64,000 bases of DNA from Candidatus Heimdallarchaeota archaeon (GCA_019056785.1 DXJV01000006.1:1-64000), one strand, 5' to 3'; positions 8,888-18,100 are shown, numbered from the stretch's first letter. Numbers and translations: made by a program. Notes: generated from the letters alone by a model not told the origin.

Positions 8888-11275
8888 ATGGTTAAGAAAA
8901 ATCGAAAACTACCCAAACAAAGTTCCCTCATCGCAAAATCGGCCATTCGTGACATCTTTCAAAAGAAGACCCGAAGCCTTACGACCATTATTGCTGTTAT
9001 GTTTGTTGTAGCATTTCCCATTGCCTTTTTACGAACTTCTGCCTCTCTCACTCTTTCCCTTGAATTGGAGTCAGCAGAGTTTAAGTTGGCCCATATTGAT
9101 TTCCAAAGTAGTTTTCTTGACGAGACACTTATTCAGCAAATTGAAACAATTGTTGCTGATGAAACAAATAATACCGCCTTAGTAGAGAGCCGGGTCGTTG
9201 CTGCAGGAGCTACCCTCAGCCTTGAAAAGACTTATTCGGCAGTGTTTATTGGAGTGAATGGCTCTGCTCCTCCAGAGATCAATCAGATTAGTATTGACGA
9301 AGGGCATTTCGTGGCAGATGATGATGAAGTGATGATTCTCAGTAGTTTTGCTGAAGCGGTACATCTGAAGCTTGGTGATAACATTACTATTAAGGGTGCG
9401 ACAGGTGAGAAAACCTTCGAGATCGTTGCGGTTGTTCACTCTATTGAATGGTTAAACTTTAAGCTTTCTAATAAAGCTGTTCTTTGGCTCACCGAGGAAG
9501 CGATTCGTGACCTTTATACACTCCCACCAAATGTCTACACCAGCGTACTTGTATATTTCGATGAAGAAACGCCTTTTGCTGATGTTCTAGCTGTTGGTGA
9601 GAAAGTGCGTCAACACTTTATTTCTCTGGGGTTTCCCCTCAGCTTAGTGGATTACCCCCACGAACTTTCTGTTCGAGCAGTTCTTTTAGATGCTTCAGAA
9701 ATGATTGCTCGTTATCTTAGTATCTGTACAGTTTTGACGATAATCATTAGTGGTTTTGTTATGTACGTCATTATGAGCCGTTTCGTGGCTGAGCAGCGAA
9801 AGTTAATTGGCGTTTTTCACAGTTTTGGTTTCCATCATACTGCCATCCTTCGCATGTTCACAATTCGCGCGGTTATTTTGGGAGTGATGGGCTGTGCTTT
9901 GGGGATAGGTGCATCCTATGGCATTTTAGCATTAATTACTATGCAATTAGGCGAATCTTGGGGGGTAACGACCATTGCCCTCAGTATTGACTGGTTTACT
10001 GTTCTGTGGGTAAGCCTAATGGCAATGGCTTCCATTCTCCTCTTTGCTGTCATCCCAGCACTAAAGGTCGCCCGTATGAATCCCTATGAAGCACTTCGAG
10101 GAAAAATGACAACCGATGTGACAAAAAAATCCTTCATCGATTACCTTCTTTTCACTAAATACCTCCCACAAATACCACGAATTGGCATCCGGAATCTCAA
10201 TAGGCAGAAAACCCGAACATGGATGACCATCTTAGCTGTAATGAGTGCTTTATCATTAAGTGCTGCTTTGGTTGCTACTGTAGATATCGCTAATTATCAG
10301 ATCCCCAAAAATATTAACGAATCAATTGTCTGGGATATCGAAGTTAATTTCTATCAGCCAGTTTCTGAGGCTGTTGTTAATACTTATGCTTCTATGGCTC
10401 ACGTTGAGAAGGTGGAGCCTTACTTGCGAATGACAACGATGACAACTGCTAATGATACTTCTCTCATTTTTCTCGAGGTCCAACCATGGAATAGCAGCAT
10501 GACGAACTACAATTTCAAAGAGGGAAGTGTTTTCATAGAGGAAGGCACAAATGAATGTTTCGTTAATGCTCGGTTACTCTATGAACTTGGGCTGTCAAAT
10601 GGTGACAATCTTTCCCTTTGGTTCTATAATCTGCAGCTTAACTTAACGATTATTGGTATCTCCGATTCTTGGGCTTCGCCCTCTTCAGTCATTATCCAAA
10701 AAGAATATCTAGAGTTGCTTCTTGGTCCCACCATCCGCTTCACTGCCATGCGACTCTTAGTCGAAGATGGATTCGAGGACGAGCTTGTTGAAAAGTTAAA
10801 TGAAGAAGATGAAAGTATTAGTTTTGCTACGACAAGCAAGTTTTTCCTCTCACAAATGATGGAAATTATCCACGTCGAACAACAAATAGCGTATGTTGCA
10901 GTTGTTCTAGGGTTTATAGTGGCATTTATCGCAATTTTCAACACCACCTTTATTTCTTCGCTTGAGCGAACGCGAGAGTTTGCCATTATGCGCGCCTTTG
11001 GCTTTTCCAATGGGTCAATCCTGAAAATAAGCCTTATTGAGAACGCTGTTCTGACTCCCGTCTCATTTCTTCCTGGTATGGCTCTTGCTTACCCGATTAC
11101 ACAGGTGTTTCTCGGGATAATAGAAGAATACGCCCAAACTATCCCATATAACTTTAGCTGGCAAACCGTTTGGGTTACTCTGGTGTTTGCTCTTGGGACC
11201 ACTCTCTTTGCTGTCATTCCAGGCTGGTTGAAGAACACGAAATTAGGTCTGGCAAATAATTTGCGGGAAGAATGA
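8888..11275 (+). CDS. FtsX/MacB-like ABC exporter permease, fused type
   Basis: 795 residues. The layout is TM1 (about 30-50), an extracytoplasmic MacB-PCD-like domain, an FtsX block of three TMs (about 275-395), a fourth-type TM near 450, a second large extracellular domain and a second FtsX block (about 665-785). This is the doubled FtsX architecture, so one polypeptide can supply a whole permease pair. It follows the ATPase gene by 30 bases and has a GGAG-type RBS region. A divergent TetR gene probably controls the pair, implying a response to a toxic or membrane-active small molecule. Substrate unknown. Confidence 0.9.
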   Translation: MVKKNRKLPKQSSLIAKSAIRDIFQKKTRSLTTIIAVMFVVAFPIAFLRTSASLTLSLELESAEFKLAHIDFQSSFLDETLIQQIETIVADETNNTALVESRVVAAGATLSLEKTYSAVFIGVNGSAPPEINQISIDEGHFVADDDEVMILSSFAEAVHLKLGDNITIKGATGEKTFEIVAVVHSIEWLNFKLSNKAVLWLTEEAIRDLYTLPPNVYTSVLVYFDEETPFADVLAVGEKVRQHFISLGFPLSLVDYPHELSVRAVLLDASEMIARYLSICTVLTIIISGFVMYVIMSRFVAEQRKLIGVFHSFGFHHTAILRMFTIRAVILGVMGCALGIGASYGILALITMQLGESWGVTTIALSIDWFTVLWVSLMAMASILLFAVIPALKVARMNPYEALRGKMTTDVTKKSFIDYLLFTKYLPQIPRIGIRNLNRQKTRTWMTILAVMSALSLSAALVATVDIANYQIPKNINESIVWDIEVNFYQPVSEAVVNTYASMAHVEKVEPYLRMTTMTTANDTSLIFLEVQPWNSSMTNYNFKEGSVFIEEGTNECFVNARLLYELGLSNGDNLSLWFYNLQLNLTIIGISDSWASPSSVIIQKEYLELLLGPTIRFTAMRLLVEDGFEDELVEKLNEEDESISFATTSKFFLSQMMEIIHVEQQIAYVAVVLGFIVAFIAIFNTTFISSLERTREFAIMRAFGFSNGSILKISLIENAVLTPVSFLPGMALAYPITQVFLGIIEEYAQTIPYNFSWQTVWVTLVFALGTTLFAVIPGWLKNTKLGLANNLREE

Positions 11276-11455
11276 TCATCGATAAAGATGACCTCTCCCT
11301 TTTATTTTACTGTAAAGGAACGAGCCAAGCTTTTTCTCAAGTCTTCTCAATTGTTTTTTCACCCCGCCTTTTTTCGTTCTGTTTTTTCTCGTTTTTTAGC
11401 TACGTCCTTATTTCAACAAAAGCTTTTATGAATTGTAGTTGTTTATTATTTATAA

Positions 11456-13168
11456 GTGACGATGAAGAATCAAGAAATTGCAAGAATTCTGTCTGAGATC
11501 GGCTTTTTCTTAGAGATAAAAGGGGAGGCCTTCAAACCTCGTGCGTATCAGGCAGCTGCTCATACTCTTCGCACGCTATCAGAGGACATTGAACACGTTG
11601 CGAAAGAAGGCCGTTTAGAAGAGTTACCGGGTATTGGTACGAGTATTGCTAAAAAAATCAAAGAATATCTCAAGACTGGCACTATTAGTTATTATGATCG
11701 ATTAAAGAAGGAAATCCCTATTGCTGTAGAAGAATTGATGGCGGTGGAAGGTCTCGGCCCTAAAACCATCAAATTGCTTCATAAAGAATTAGGCGTTAGA
11801 AATCTTTCTGACTTAGAAAAAGCGCTCCTGCACCATAAGATTCGTGAGCTTCCTCGCATGGGAGAGAAAAGTGAGGAACAACTTCTCCGTAGTGTTTTAT
11901 TCTTGAAAAAGCATGCCGGCCGAAAATTGTTGGGTGATATTCTCCCCATTGCTGAGGAACTTGCAGGGGCAATACGCACATTCCCGGATGTTATCCAAGT
12001 TGCTGTTGCAGGTTCCACACGGCGCATGAAAGAAACTATTGGTGATATTGATATTTTGGTGACTACAACCGCTCCTCAACCAATACTTGACCGTTATGTT
12101 GCCCTGCCAGCTGTTGAGGATGTTGTTGCTAAAGGAGATACTAAAGCAACGGTTAGATTAAAGGCTGGTTTAGATGCTGATTTGCGCGTTATTCCTCCCG
12201 AATCCTTTGGTGCTGCTTTACTCTATTTTACCGGTTGCAAAGAAATGAACATTGAATTGCGTAGAATCGCAAAAGCAAAGAGCTGGAAGCTTAATGAGTA
12301 TGGTCTTTTTCAAGGTGAGGAAATGCTTGCAGGCAAAACGGAGGGGGAAATTTTTCATCAACTTGGATTGGATTACATTGAGCCAGAACTGCGAGAAAAT
12401 AGGGGTGAATTAGAAGCAGCAGCACAGGGGCAGTTGCCGAAATTGCTCCCATATGATTCTTTACGGGGCGATTTACAGATGCATACAAAATGGAGTGACG
12501 GTGTAAACACCATTAAAGAGATGGCACTGGCTGCAAAAGAATGTGGGTATGAATATTTAGCAATCACTGATCACACCGGTTCCTTACGTATTGCTGGTGG
12601 GATGGATGAAGCAGCAGTGGCAAAGCAAATGGCGGAAATTGCAAGATTGAATGAGGAATTAGCTGATGTAACTATTCTCGCGGGTGTGGAAGTGAATATC
12701 GATGCGCATGGTAATCTGGATTTAGCAAACTCACTCCTGAAAGATTTGGATGTTGTTGTAGCGAGTATCCATACTGGTTTCAGACAGTCCGAGGAACAGC
12801 TCACACAAAGGCTAATTGCGGCTATGGAGAATGAATATGTTAACATCATTGCTCATCCCACTGGCAGAAAGTTACTCGAGCGTGAGGGTTACGAACTCGA
12901 TTTTGAGATGCTTTTTGAAAAGGCGAAAGAGACGAAAACCATTCTCGAGATTAATGCCTTTCCAAATCGCCTGGACCTGAATGATCTCCACGTGAAACAA
13001 GCGGTTGAAGCTGGCTGTAAATTGGCAATAAATACCGATGCTCACAGCGTAGAGCACTTACGCTATATTCGTTTAGGCATTGCCACTGCGAGGAGGGGGT
13101 GGGCAAAAGAAACTGATGTTATTAACACCCTTCCTCTAACCAAATTGCAGAAATTTCTAGAGAAATAA
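11456..13168 (+). CDS. polX: family X DNA polymerase with PHP domain
   Basis: 570 residues. N-terminal 8-kDa/HhH region (LEELPGIGTSIAKKIKEYL and VEGLGPKTIKLL) is followed by the polymerase X nucleotidyltransferase motif (GSTRRMKETIGDIDILV, about 185-200) with its metal-binding Asp pair. A C-terminal PHP phosphoesterase domain begins near residue 337 (GDLQMHTKWSDG, then AITDHTG, later HPTGR and NTDAHS). This is the full bacterial/archaeal PolX layout and length. The enzyme fills short gaps in base-excision repair, and the PHP domain gives 3'-5' exonuclease or phosphatase activity. GTG start at 11456; ATG 11462 is possible. Monocistronic. Confidence 0.95.
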   Translation: MTMKNQEIARILSEIGFFLEIKGEAFKPRAYQAAAHTLRTLSEDIEHVAKEGRLEELPGIGTSIAKKIKEYLKTGTISYYDRLKKEIPIAVEELMAVEGLGPKTIKLLHKELGVRNLSDLEKALLHHKIRELPRMGEKSEEQLLRSVLFLKKHAGRKLLGDILPIAEELAGAIRTFPDVIQVAVAGSTRRMKETIGDIDILVTTTAPQPILDRYVALPAVEDVVAKGDTKATVRLKAGLDADLRVIPPESFGAALLYFTGCKEMNIELRRIAKAKSWKLNEYGLFQGEEMLAGKTEGEIFHQLGLDYIEPELRENRGELEAAAQGQLPKLLPYDSLRGDLQMHTKWSDGVNTIKEMALAAKECGYEYLAITDHTGSLRIAGGMDEAAVAKQMAEIARLNEELADVTILAGVEVNIDAHGNLDLANSLLKDLDVVVASIHTGFRQSEEQLTQRLIAAMENEYVNIIAHPTGRKLLEREGYELDFEMLFEKAKETKTILEINAFPNRLDLNDLHVKQAVEAGCKLAINTDAHSVEHLRYIRLGIATARRGWAKETDVINTLPLTKLQKFLEK

Positions 13169-13355
13169 TTTCACTAAGTATTCCAACTCGCGCCCCTCAC
13201 TATACTTCTTTGAGTTCAAACGCTTGCAATAAAGGTTCTTTAGCTGGGCGTAGCTCTGAAAAAAAGACTTTTTGTTTTTCTCTTTAATTAATAATGTTTT
13301 TTAATAGCTTTTGGCTGTATTTTTAGTCGAGATCTTTTAGAGGGAGAGCTTCCTG

Positions 13356-13637
13356 ATGTCACCTTATGAGACAAGAAATCAAATCAAACAAAATTTTCTG
13401 GCAGTATTTGTTGGAATTGTTCTACTTTATGCGAGCACTTTTGGCTTTTATAGTATCAGCATAACGGGTGCTGCGGCTGCTGAAGTTCTCGTGGCGTTTT
13501 TTCTTTATCTCTGTTGTCTATTAATCTCCGGTTTTCTAACATGCCTATTGGCTTTTCGCAAAGACGGCTACAAAATAATGGCTGCGTTGAGCTTTTTGAT
13601 GGTCTTGGGTAATTTTTTGTATATATATTATCCTTGA
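13356..13637 (+). CDS. small membrane protein, three TM segments
   Basis: 93 residues with three hydrophobic helices: about 15-35, 40-62 and 70-90, the last ending in LGNFLYIYYP. There are no conserved polar motifs and I recognise no family. The ATG at 13356 follows a GGGAGAG purine run at a normal RBS distance. A second tiny ORF follows 37 bases downstream on the same strand and could be cotranscribed. Function unknown. Confidence 0.55.
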   Translation: MSPYETRNQIKQNFLAVFVGIVLLYASTFGFYSISITGAAAAEVLVAFFLYLCCLLISGFLTCLLAFRKDGYKIMAALSFLMVLGNFLYIYYP

Positions 13638-13674
13638 CTTTTATACTACAAACACGCTCCCCTACACCATTACT

Positions 13675-13809
13675 ATGAAAGAAGCATTATCCTTACTCAA
13701 ATTCCTGCCAGGAGTTTTGGCCGTCGCCTGTGGGTGCTTCTTAGGTGTGCTTCTCAAATACAAAAAGCAGAAGGGAATGCACTTCAAATTACTTTTGCTT
13801 GAGAAGTAG
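13675..13809 (+). CDS. possible 44-aa single-span membrane peptide
   Basis: Too short for the ORF track. ATG at 13675 and TAG at 13807-13809 give MKEALSLLKFLPGVLAVACG... It has one hydrophobic segment (about 8-27), then a basic patch (KYKKQK) and a hydrophobic tail. It follows the three-TM protein on the same strand. No strong Shine-Dalgarno is seen, so this is only a candidate. Confidence 0.3.
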   Translation: MKEALSLLKFLPGVLAVACGCFLGVLLKYKKQKGMHFKLLLLEK

Positions 13810-13962
13810 ATTCGAGTTCAATCTTTCTTTTTTTCTCATTTAAGCTCCTCCTAAAGAATGTTCCACATAAAACGAAAGATTCATAAAAGAAAAAAGAGAG
13901 GAAAAGAAAACAAAAGCAAACTGTGGGCCGGTAGATCAGACTGGAAGATCGCCTGCTTGGCA

Positions 13963-13994
13963 ATTAGGCGGCGAGCTGCCGTTTCTAACCTTAA
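13963..13994 (+). other. tRNA-Ala intron 1, anticodon loop 37/38
   Basis: 32-nt intron at the canonical position. A relaxed bulge-helix-bulge can be drawn: 3-nt bulges CAA and AAT give cuts CA^A and AA^T, with TTAG/CTAA and CGGC/GCCG helices inside. Boundaries are inferred from this structure. Confidence 0.75.
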
Positions 13995-14015
13995 TGCAGG
14001 AGGCCCCGAGTTCAA

Positions 14016-14045
14016 TAGGCTGTTGCTTCGGCACTTCCTGGACAC
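14016..14045 (+). other. tRNA-Ala intron 2, T-loop 58/59
   Basis: 30-nt insertion splitting the invariant T-loop into TTCAA and AT. It contains a small TGC-TTCG-GCA hairpin. The junction could slide by a base or two. The same position is interrupted in the tRNA-Val gene of this window. Confidence 0.7.
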
Positions 14046-14063
14046 ATCTCGGCCGGTCCACCA

Positions 14064-14442
14064 TTTTCCTTCTTTTCTCTTCGTTAATTTCTCTCAGAAG
14101 TCGTTTCTTAAAACAGTCTTAGTATTCTTTTTTTCCTTATTTTCTCCTCTTTTTTCTTTGAGCTCTTTACTTTTTTCTTCTTTTGTTTGTTTTTGTAATA
14201 TTATTTAGTCTTATTTTATTGAGTATTAAGAGTGTTAAACTGTAAACATAAGCCGTTAGTTTGGTTTATTTTCTTTCTTTTATGTTGGCTCGAGAGAGTG
14301 GAATGTTTGTTGTAGCAGACTTTTTTTCTCTTTAAGTTAAAGCTCTTGGAAAAATTAAATAACCATAACTTTGTTTGGAACGGTAGTAAGGTCAAGCTGG
14401 CATGCAATATTCTTGCTGCGACCTCAAAGGAGTATTAATTCA
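14064..14442. other. T-rich intergenic region
   Basis: About 380 bases between tRNA-Ala and the ATP-grasp gene. The first part is a pyrimidine-rich run (tttttccttattttctcctc...) on the plus strand directly after the tRNA, suitable as an archaeal T-tract terminator. The ORF track extends the next gene into this region (14371), but the purine-rich AAAGGAG at 14426-14432 favours the ATG at 14443. Nothing else seen. Confidence 0.4.
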
Positions 14443-15501
14443 ATGCGCGACTTGAAAATTGTTCTTACCGCTTGTGGCTGTCCTGGTGCTTCCACTCTTT
14501 TACGTATGTTGAAAGCCAATCATGGTGAGCGGAAGGTTGAGATTATTGGTACGGATATGGATAAAGAAGCAATTGGCCGTTTTCTTGCAGATAAGTTCTA
14601 TCAGGTGCCGGCCGGCTCATCTCCCGATTATATCCCCGCCATGATGCATATCCTCGAGAAGGAGAAACCAGATATTCTATTTCCGGAGTCTAGTTTTGAA
14701 GTTTATCATCTAGCAAGAGCAAAAAAAGAGTTGGAATCGACAGGAACAAAGATCCTTGTTTCGGATCCAGAACCCATTCTCTTAGCAAATAATAAATTAG
14801 CTATGTATGATATTTTACGGAGCCAAACCTCTCTTGCTCTCCCAGCCTATTATCCTGCTAAAACCTTTGATGAATTTATGGTTGCGCTTGATAAGCTTGG
14901 GTATCCTGAAAAGCCGATTGTTTTTAAACCTCAGATTGGGAAAGGAAGTCGCGGCGTTCGAATTATTGATCCAAAGGTTAATCGTAAGGATCAATTGCTC
15001 AATTATAAACCCACCAGCAAATATATGTCTCTCGAGGAATTTGAGGGCATTTTCCGGGAAGAAGATGAATTTCCAAAGTTATTGGTTATGGATTTTTTAG
15101 AAGGTGGAGAGGTCACAACCGATACTATTGCTTTTCGGGGAGAAGAACTCTTTACGACTGTAAAAACTGTTGAACAGGCTCGTTGGGGCGTCATTGTTCG
15201 TGGCGAATTGATCCGCCGTCCCGACCTTGTCCAGCAAACTCGAGAGATTCTCCAAGCGATTCCGTTAAGCTATTGTAACAATCTCCAGTTTATTGGTGAT
15301 AAACTCATTGAAATCAATCCCCGTGTTTCTTCGTTCATTTATCAAGAGAACCTCATTATGCCCTATTTAGTTGTTAAGTTTATTTTGGGCGAACTTTCAA
15401 AGGATGATTTGCGAGCATTAACTAAGAAGATTGATTACGGTCGGCGAATGGTTAGATATATGGACCAGATTTTCCATAAGAATCTCGAACGTGTTCTCTG
15501 A
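14443..15501 (+). CDS. ATP-grasp ligase, carbamoyl-phosphate-synthase-like
   Basis: 352 residues from the ATG at 14443, preceded by AAAGGAG. An N-terminal Rossmann-like pre-ATP-grasp domain (KIVLTACGCPGASTLLRML) leads into an ATP-grasp fold: LANNKLAMYDIL, then PIVFKPQIGKGSRGVRII for ATP binding, MDFLEGGEVTTDTI, and the metal site LIEINPRVSSF. Family members join a carboxylate to an amine or similar nucleophile. Nearest relatives in pattern are short CarB-like proteins of sugar or peptide conjugation loci. It converges on a GT4 glycosyltransferase and a PIG-L deacetylase, which suggests a shared amino-sugar-conjugate pathway, but this is context only. Confidence 0.8.
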   Translation: MRDLKIVLTACGCPGASTLLRMLKANHGERKVEIIGTDMDKEAIGRFLADKFYQVPAGSSPDYIPAMMHILEKEKPDILFPESSFEVYHLARAKKELESTGTKILVSDPEPILLANNKLAMYDILRSQTSLALPAYYPAKTFDEFMVALDKLGYPEKPIVFKPQIGKGSRGVRIIDPKVNRKDQLLNYKPTSKYMSLEEFEGIFREEDEFPKLLVMDFLEGGEVTTDTIAFRGEELFTTVKTVEQARWGVIVRGELIRRPDLVQQTREILQAIPLSYCNNLQFIGDKLIEINPRVSSFIYQENLIMPYLVVKFILGELSKDDLRALTKKIDYGRRMVRYMDQIFHKNLERVL

Positions 15502-15528
15502 TTGACTCTTCCTTTTCACCCTTTTTTT

Positions 15529-16632
15529 TTATTTGCCGTGGAGATTTATGGCTATTTCATATGCTTGTTGAAGATTCTCTCCATAATTGTCCAAAATAAA
15601 TCGCTTTCGAGCGATATTCATAATTTCTTTTGCACCTGTAGTCATGAGCTCTTCTTTCTTAGCTCTCAAATATCTCACCAAGTCGTCATATGTCTGGAAT
15701 TGATACCCCACGCTGATAGCTTCAATCACCGGCTTGAATTCCGTTTGGGTTATGGGTGTGATTAATCCTAAGCCGGCATGGATATACAGATAGGCTTTGT
15801 TTGCCCCACTAAATTGATGATATTTTGCATAGGGTAGAAAGGGAATAATGCCCACATGCCCTATTGCTGCTTCAGTATAACAAGCATAATGTGAAACTCG
15901 ACCAATGCTGATAATTTTTCCTTCACTTTTTAGGTCATTTTGTCCAATAATCAGTATCTTTCCTATGTCTTCATTTTGTTTCCAGAGGTCGAGAAATCCT
16001 TCAATTCTCCGGTGTTTTGCTGTACTTCTCGTTGAAACTCCTATTGCAACAGTTATCAGTGAATCTTTTGCTCGCTCTTTTAACTTGGGTTTCTTTACTT
16101 CCTGTAATAAAGGCATGTTGGGGAATAGAAGAACATTTTTCGTTTTATATTTTGTTTTATAGAAATTAATAATGCCTGTTGACGGTGCCAAGATCGCTGT
16201 GGTTTTTGCCAGCTCTTTCTCCCATCGAGGGTAATATGTTCGTTGTAACGCCATACTAACTTTGCTCTTTAAGCCAGAGTAATTGTAGCACTTGATTTTT
16301 TGTGACCACAGTTCATGATCATCATATACAAAAGGCAAACCTGTCTTTTTTGCTAATTTTGCCATGAAAATGTTGTGCGCATGAATGATGTCTGGATCTA
16401 CTTCTGCTATGAAATTGTTCAATGCAGTCATAAAAGGCTTAATGTCTATTAAGAGTTGATTCCTTGGTGTCAAATCAACATACTGTGTTTTTTTGAAGAT
16501 ATTTTTTATGAGCACCTCTTCTTTTACATTTCCAATTAGAAACTGCTTTTTCGCTTTCTGTTTTTTAGCAAGGAGTGCTGCTCTTTCTGCTCGAATGTTT
16601 CGTCGCCCATCTGCTAAATGTAAAATTTTCAT
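15529..16632 (-). CDS. GT4-like glycosyltransferase
   Basis: About 367 residues from the ATG at 16632 (MKILHLADGRR); the ORF track adds 15 residues. GT-B fold: N-terminal domain with DPDIIHAHN and PFVYDDHELWS, then an acceptor region with LAPSTGIINFYK. A C-terminal donor domain carries ITVAIGVSTRST, KILIIGQND and the IPFLPYAKYHQFSGANKAYLY stretch. The E-x7-E-like donor site is weak. It probably acts on a lipid or small-molecule acceptor in the cytoplasm. The PIG-L-type deacetylase gene lies 93 bases upstream on the same strand, so the pair is probably coexpressed; such pairs make de-N-acetylated amino sugars. Confidence 0.8.
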   Translation of the reverse strand: MKILHLADGRRNIRAERAALLAKKQKAKKQFLIGNVKEEVLIKNIFKKTQYVDLTPRNQLLIDIKPFMTALNNFIAEVDPDIIHAHNIFMAKLAKKTGLPFVYDDHELWSQKIKCYNYSGLKSKVSMALQRTYYPRWEKELAKTTAILAPSTGIINFYKTKYKTKNVLLFPNMPLLQEVKKPKLKERAKDSLITVAIGVSTRSTAKHRRIEGFLDLWKQNEDIGKILIIGQNDLKSEGKIISIGRVSHYACYTEAAIGHVGIIPFLPYAKYHQFSGANKAYLYIHAGLGLITPITQTEFKPVIEAISVGYQFQTYDDLVRYLRAKKEELMTTGAKEIMNIARKRFILDNYGENLQQAYEIAINLHGK

Positions 16633-16725
16633 TGGGTATTCTACCTGAGGATGTTTGTCTTTTCTCCTTTCTTTCATTAAAAAAAGCTTTCTTATATTAT
16701 TACTAAAAGTGTGGGTGTTTGCGAT

Positions 16726-17373
16726 TCAAGGCTTGAGTGTTGTTCCTTTGCCTATGATTATCCGAATTGCTTCAAATGCTTCTGCATATTGATGGTCTAA
16801 TTGTACTCCTCGTACTCTTGCCAATGCCCGTAAATAATCTTCACTCGAGTAAAATTTGTCAGCTTGCGTTTTGTATTCTTTAATTGCGGCTATTTTTTTA
16901 GCGATGTGTCGTTCCTCGAGTTTAATGAAACACGTTGAAGAGAATTGGATGTTGTTTCTTGGGAATTCATACCCTAAAAGTGAGCTTGTTATCCGGAAAG
17001 CACGAATGCCTTCGTTATGCATTATTTGATGGTCCTGGTGCATGTCATCACTATTCGGTAAGAAAACGATGTCGGGCGCCAGATCTTTTCGGTAGTTCAC
17101 CAAATCCTCGAGTATCTCTTGACGATTAGCAGGGAATGATCGGACTTCATAATCATGGATGAACAAATTTTTTGGAGGGATCCCTAAGACTTTCGTTGCT
17201 TTTTTCACTTCTGTTTTCAAAGCATCTTTCGGAAACCCGGGTTTTACAGATTTCCGTGCAGTGGAAAAGGCAATATAGAACACTTCGTGTTTTTCTTCTA
17301 CAAAACGGGCTATTGTTCCCCCCGCGCCAAATTCTCCGTCGTCTGTGTGTGGGCTTAAAACAACGATTCTCAT
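16726..17373 (-). CDS. PIG-L/LmbE-family N-acetylglucosaminyl deacetylase
   Basis: About 215 residues from the ATG at 17373; GTG 17385 is the track start. Zinc-site motif SPHTDDGEFGAGGTI near the N-terminus is the PHxDD signature, and FLPNSDDMHQDHQ supplies the second metal histidine. The family removes acetyl from GlcNAc-linked substrates (PIG-L, MshB, BshB, DiaD). The neighbouring glycosyltransferase would make the substrate. The C-terminus reads into a basic tail without a membrane anchor, so it is probably cytosolic. Confidence 0.92.
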   Translation of the reverse strand: MRIVVLSPHTDDGEFGAGGTIARFVEEKHEVFYIAFSTARKSVKPGFPKDALKTEVKKATKVLGIPPKNLFIHDYEVRSFPANRQEILEDLVNYRKDLAPDIVFLPNSDDMHQDHQIMHNEGIRAFRITSSLLGYEFPRNNIQFSSTCFIKLEERHIAKKIAAIKEYKTQADKFYSSEDYLRALARVRGVQLDHQYAEAFEAIRIIIGKGTTLKP

Positions 17374-17516
17374 TTTCTTGCGCACCTATCTTTGCTATCT
17401 TATTTATTGCCTTTAATTTTTTCATTAATCATAAATGTTATTCCAGAGTTGCTTTTACTCTAAGGTTGCTTTTTATTCTTGGTGAGAAAAAAAGAGGTGG
17501 AAGCCCTGCTGGTAGT

Positions 17517-18020
17517 TTACTCTTCAACTTCCGCCCCGAGTTTAGTACCAATCTTGATAATGAGATAGATTACAAAAGCAACTGCAATGAAGGTTATGCT
17601 TGTCGACAGAAAGTGTCCTATATAGAAATTACCTACTACCCAGTCGTTCAATCGGTCTAAATTATTCAAACCTGGTATATAGGTAAACAACGGCATAATG
17701 ATATCATCAACCAGCGCTTGCACTAACAGTCCAACATATGTGGCCATAATAAATGCAACAGCCATACCCAATACTTTGTACTTTCTAATGAAATCCATGA
17801 AATCCTTGCCAAATCTTCTGATGACTTTTAGTCGTTTCTTCTTTTTTGGCTCCTCTCCTTCTGGAGGTTGTTTTTCCTCAGTCATTTCTTCTGTTGTAGT
17901 TTTTTCAGCTTCTGCTTTAGGTTGGTTGGTGAGGAACTTTCTTATCATTTGCAATTCTTTTAGAATCTCTTCTTGGGTTTCACTTTTTCCTTCTTGTGGC
18001 TCTTCTACTGTTTCTGCCAT
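17517..18020 (-). CDS. MscL-like mechanosensitive channel with acidic N-terminal extension
   Basis: 167 residues from ATG 18020 (MAETVEEPQEG); the ORF track extends to 18092. The first 70 residues form a Glu/Lys-rich, coiled-coil-prone region (ETQEEILKELQMIRKFL). The MscL core then begins: DFIRKYKVLGMAVAFIMATYVGLLVQALVDDIIMPLF is TM1 with the V-D-IIMP motif, and FLSTSITFIAVAFVIYLIIK is TM2. MscL opens on membrane tension as an osmotic safety valve. Standard MscL has only a short N-terminal amphipathic helix, so this extension is unusual. It is the last gene of a leftward set after a two-TM protein and a nitroreductase. Confidence 0.85.
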   Translation of the reverse strand: MAETVEEPQEGKSETQEEILKELQMIRKFLTNQPKAEAEKTTTEEMTEEKQPPEGEEPKKKKRLKVIRRFGKDFMDFIRKYKVLGMAVAFIMATYVGLLVQALVDDIIMPLFTYIPGLNNLDRLNDWVVGNFYIGHFLSTSITFIAVAFVIYLIIKIGTKLGAEVEE

Positions 18021-18100
18021 TCTTTCTTCTCCAGAAATTCTTCTTTCTGTACGCTCTTGTTTTATCAACAAAAAAATTTCTGGCGGTGGCATTTCCTCAT

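Larger units (their letters stand above)
13925..14063 (+). tRNA. tRNA-Ala(GGC) with two introns, CCA encoded
   Basis: The acceptor stem GGGCCGG pairs with CCGGTCC at the far end and includes the G3-U70 wobble that identifies alanine tRNA. D-stem GATC/GATC encloses a loop with the GG pair. The anticodon stem CCTGC/GCAGG holds loop TTGGCA-T with anticodon GGC (13959-13961). T-stem CCGAG/CTCGG closes TTCAA-AT. Removing 13963-13994 and 14016-14045 gives a 74-nt tRNA with discriminator A (14060) followed by encoded CCA (14061-14063). The ORF track places a spurious protein (13858-14208) across it. Archaeal splicing endonuclease acting at bulge-helix-bulge structures would be needed at both sites. 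Confidence 0.9.

Noticed and set aside
13858-14208. 116-aa ORF in the track
   Set aside because: It runs straight through the double-intron tRNA-Ala gene and has low-complexity F/S-rich ends; the tRNA explains the sequence.
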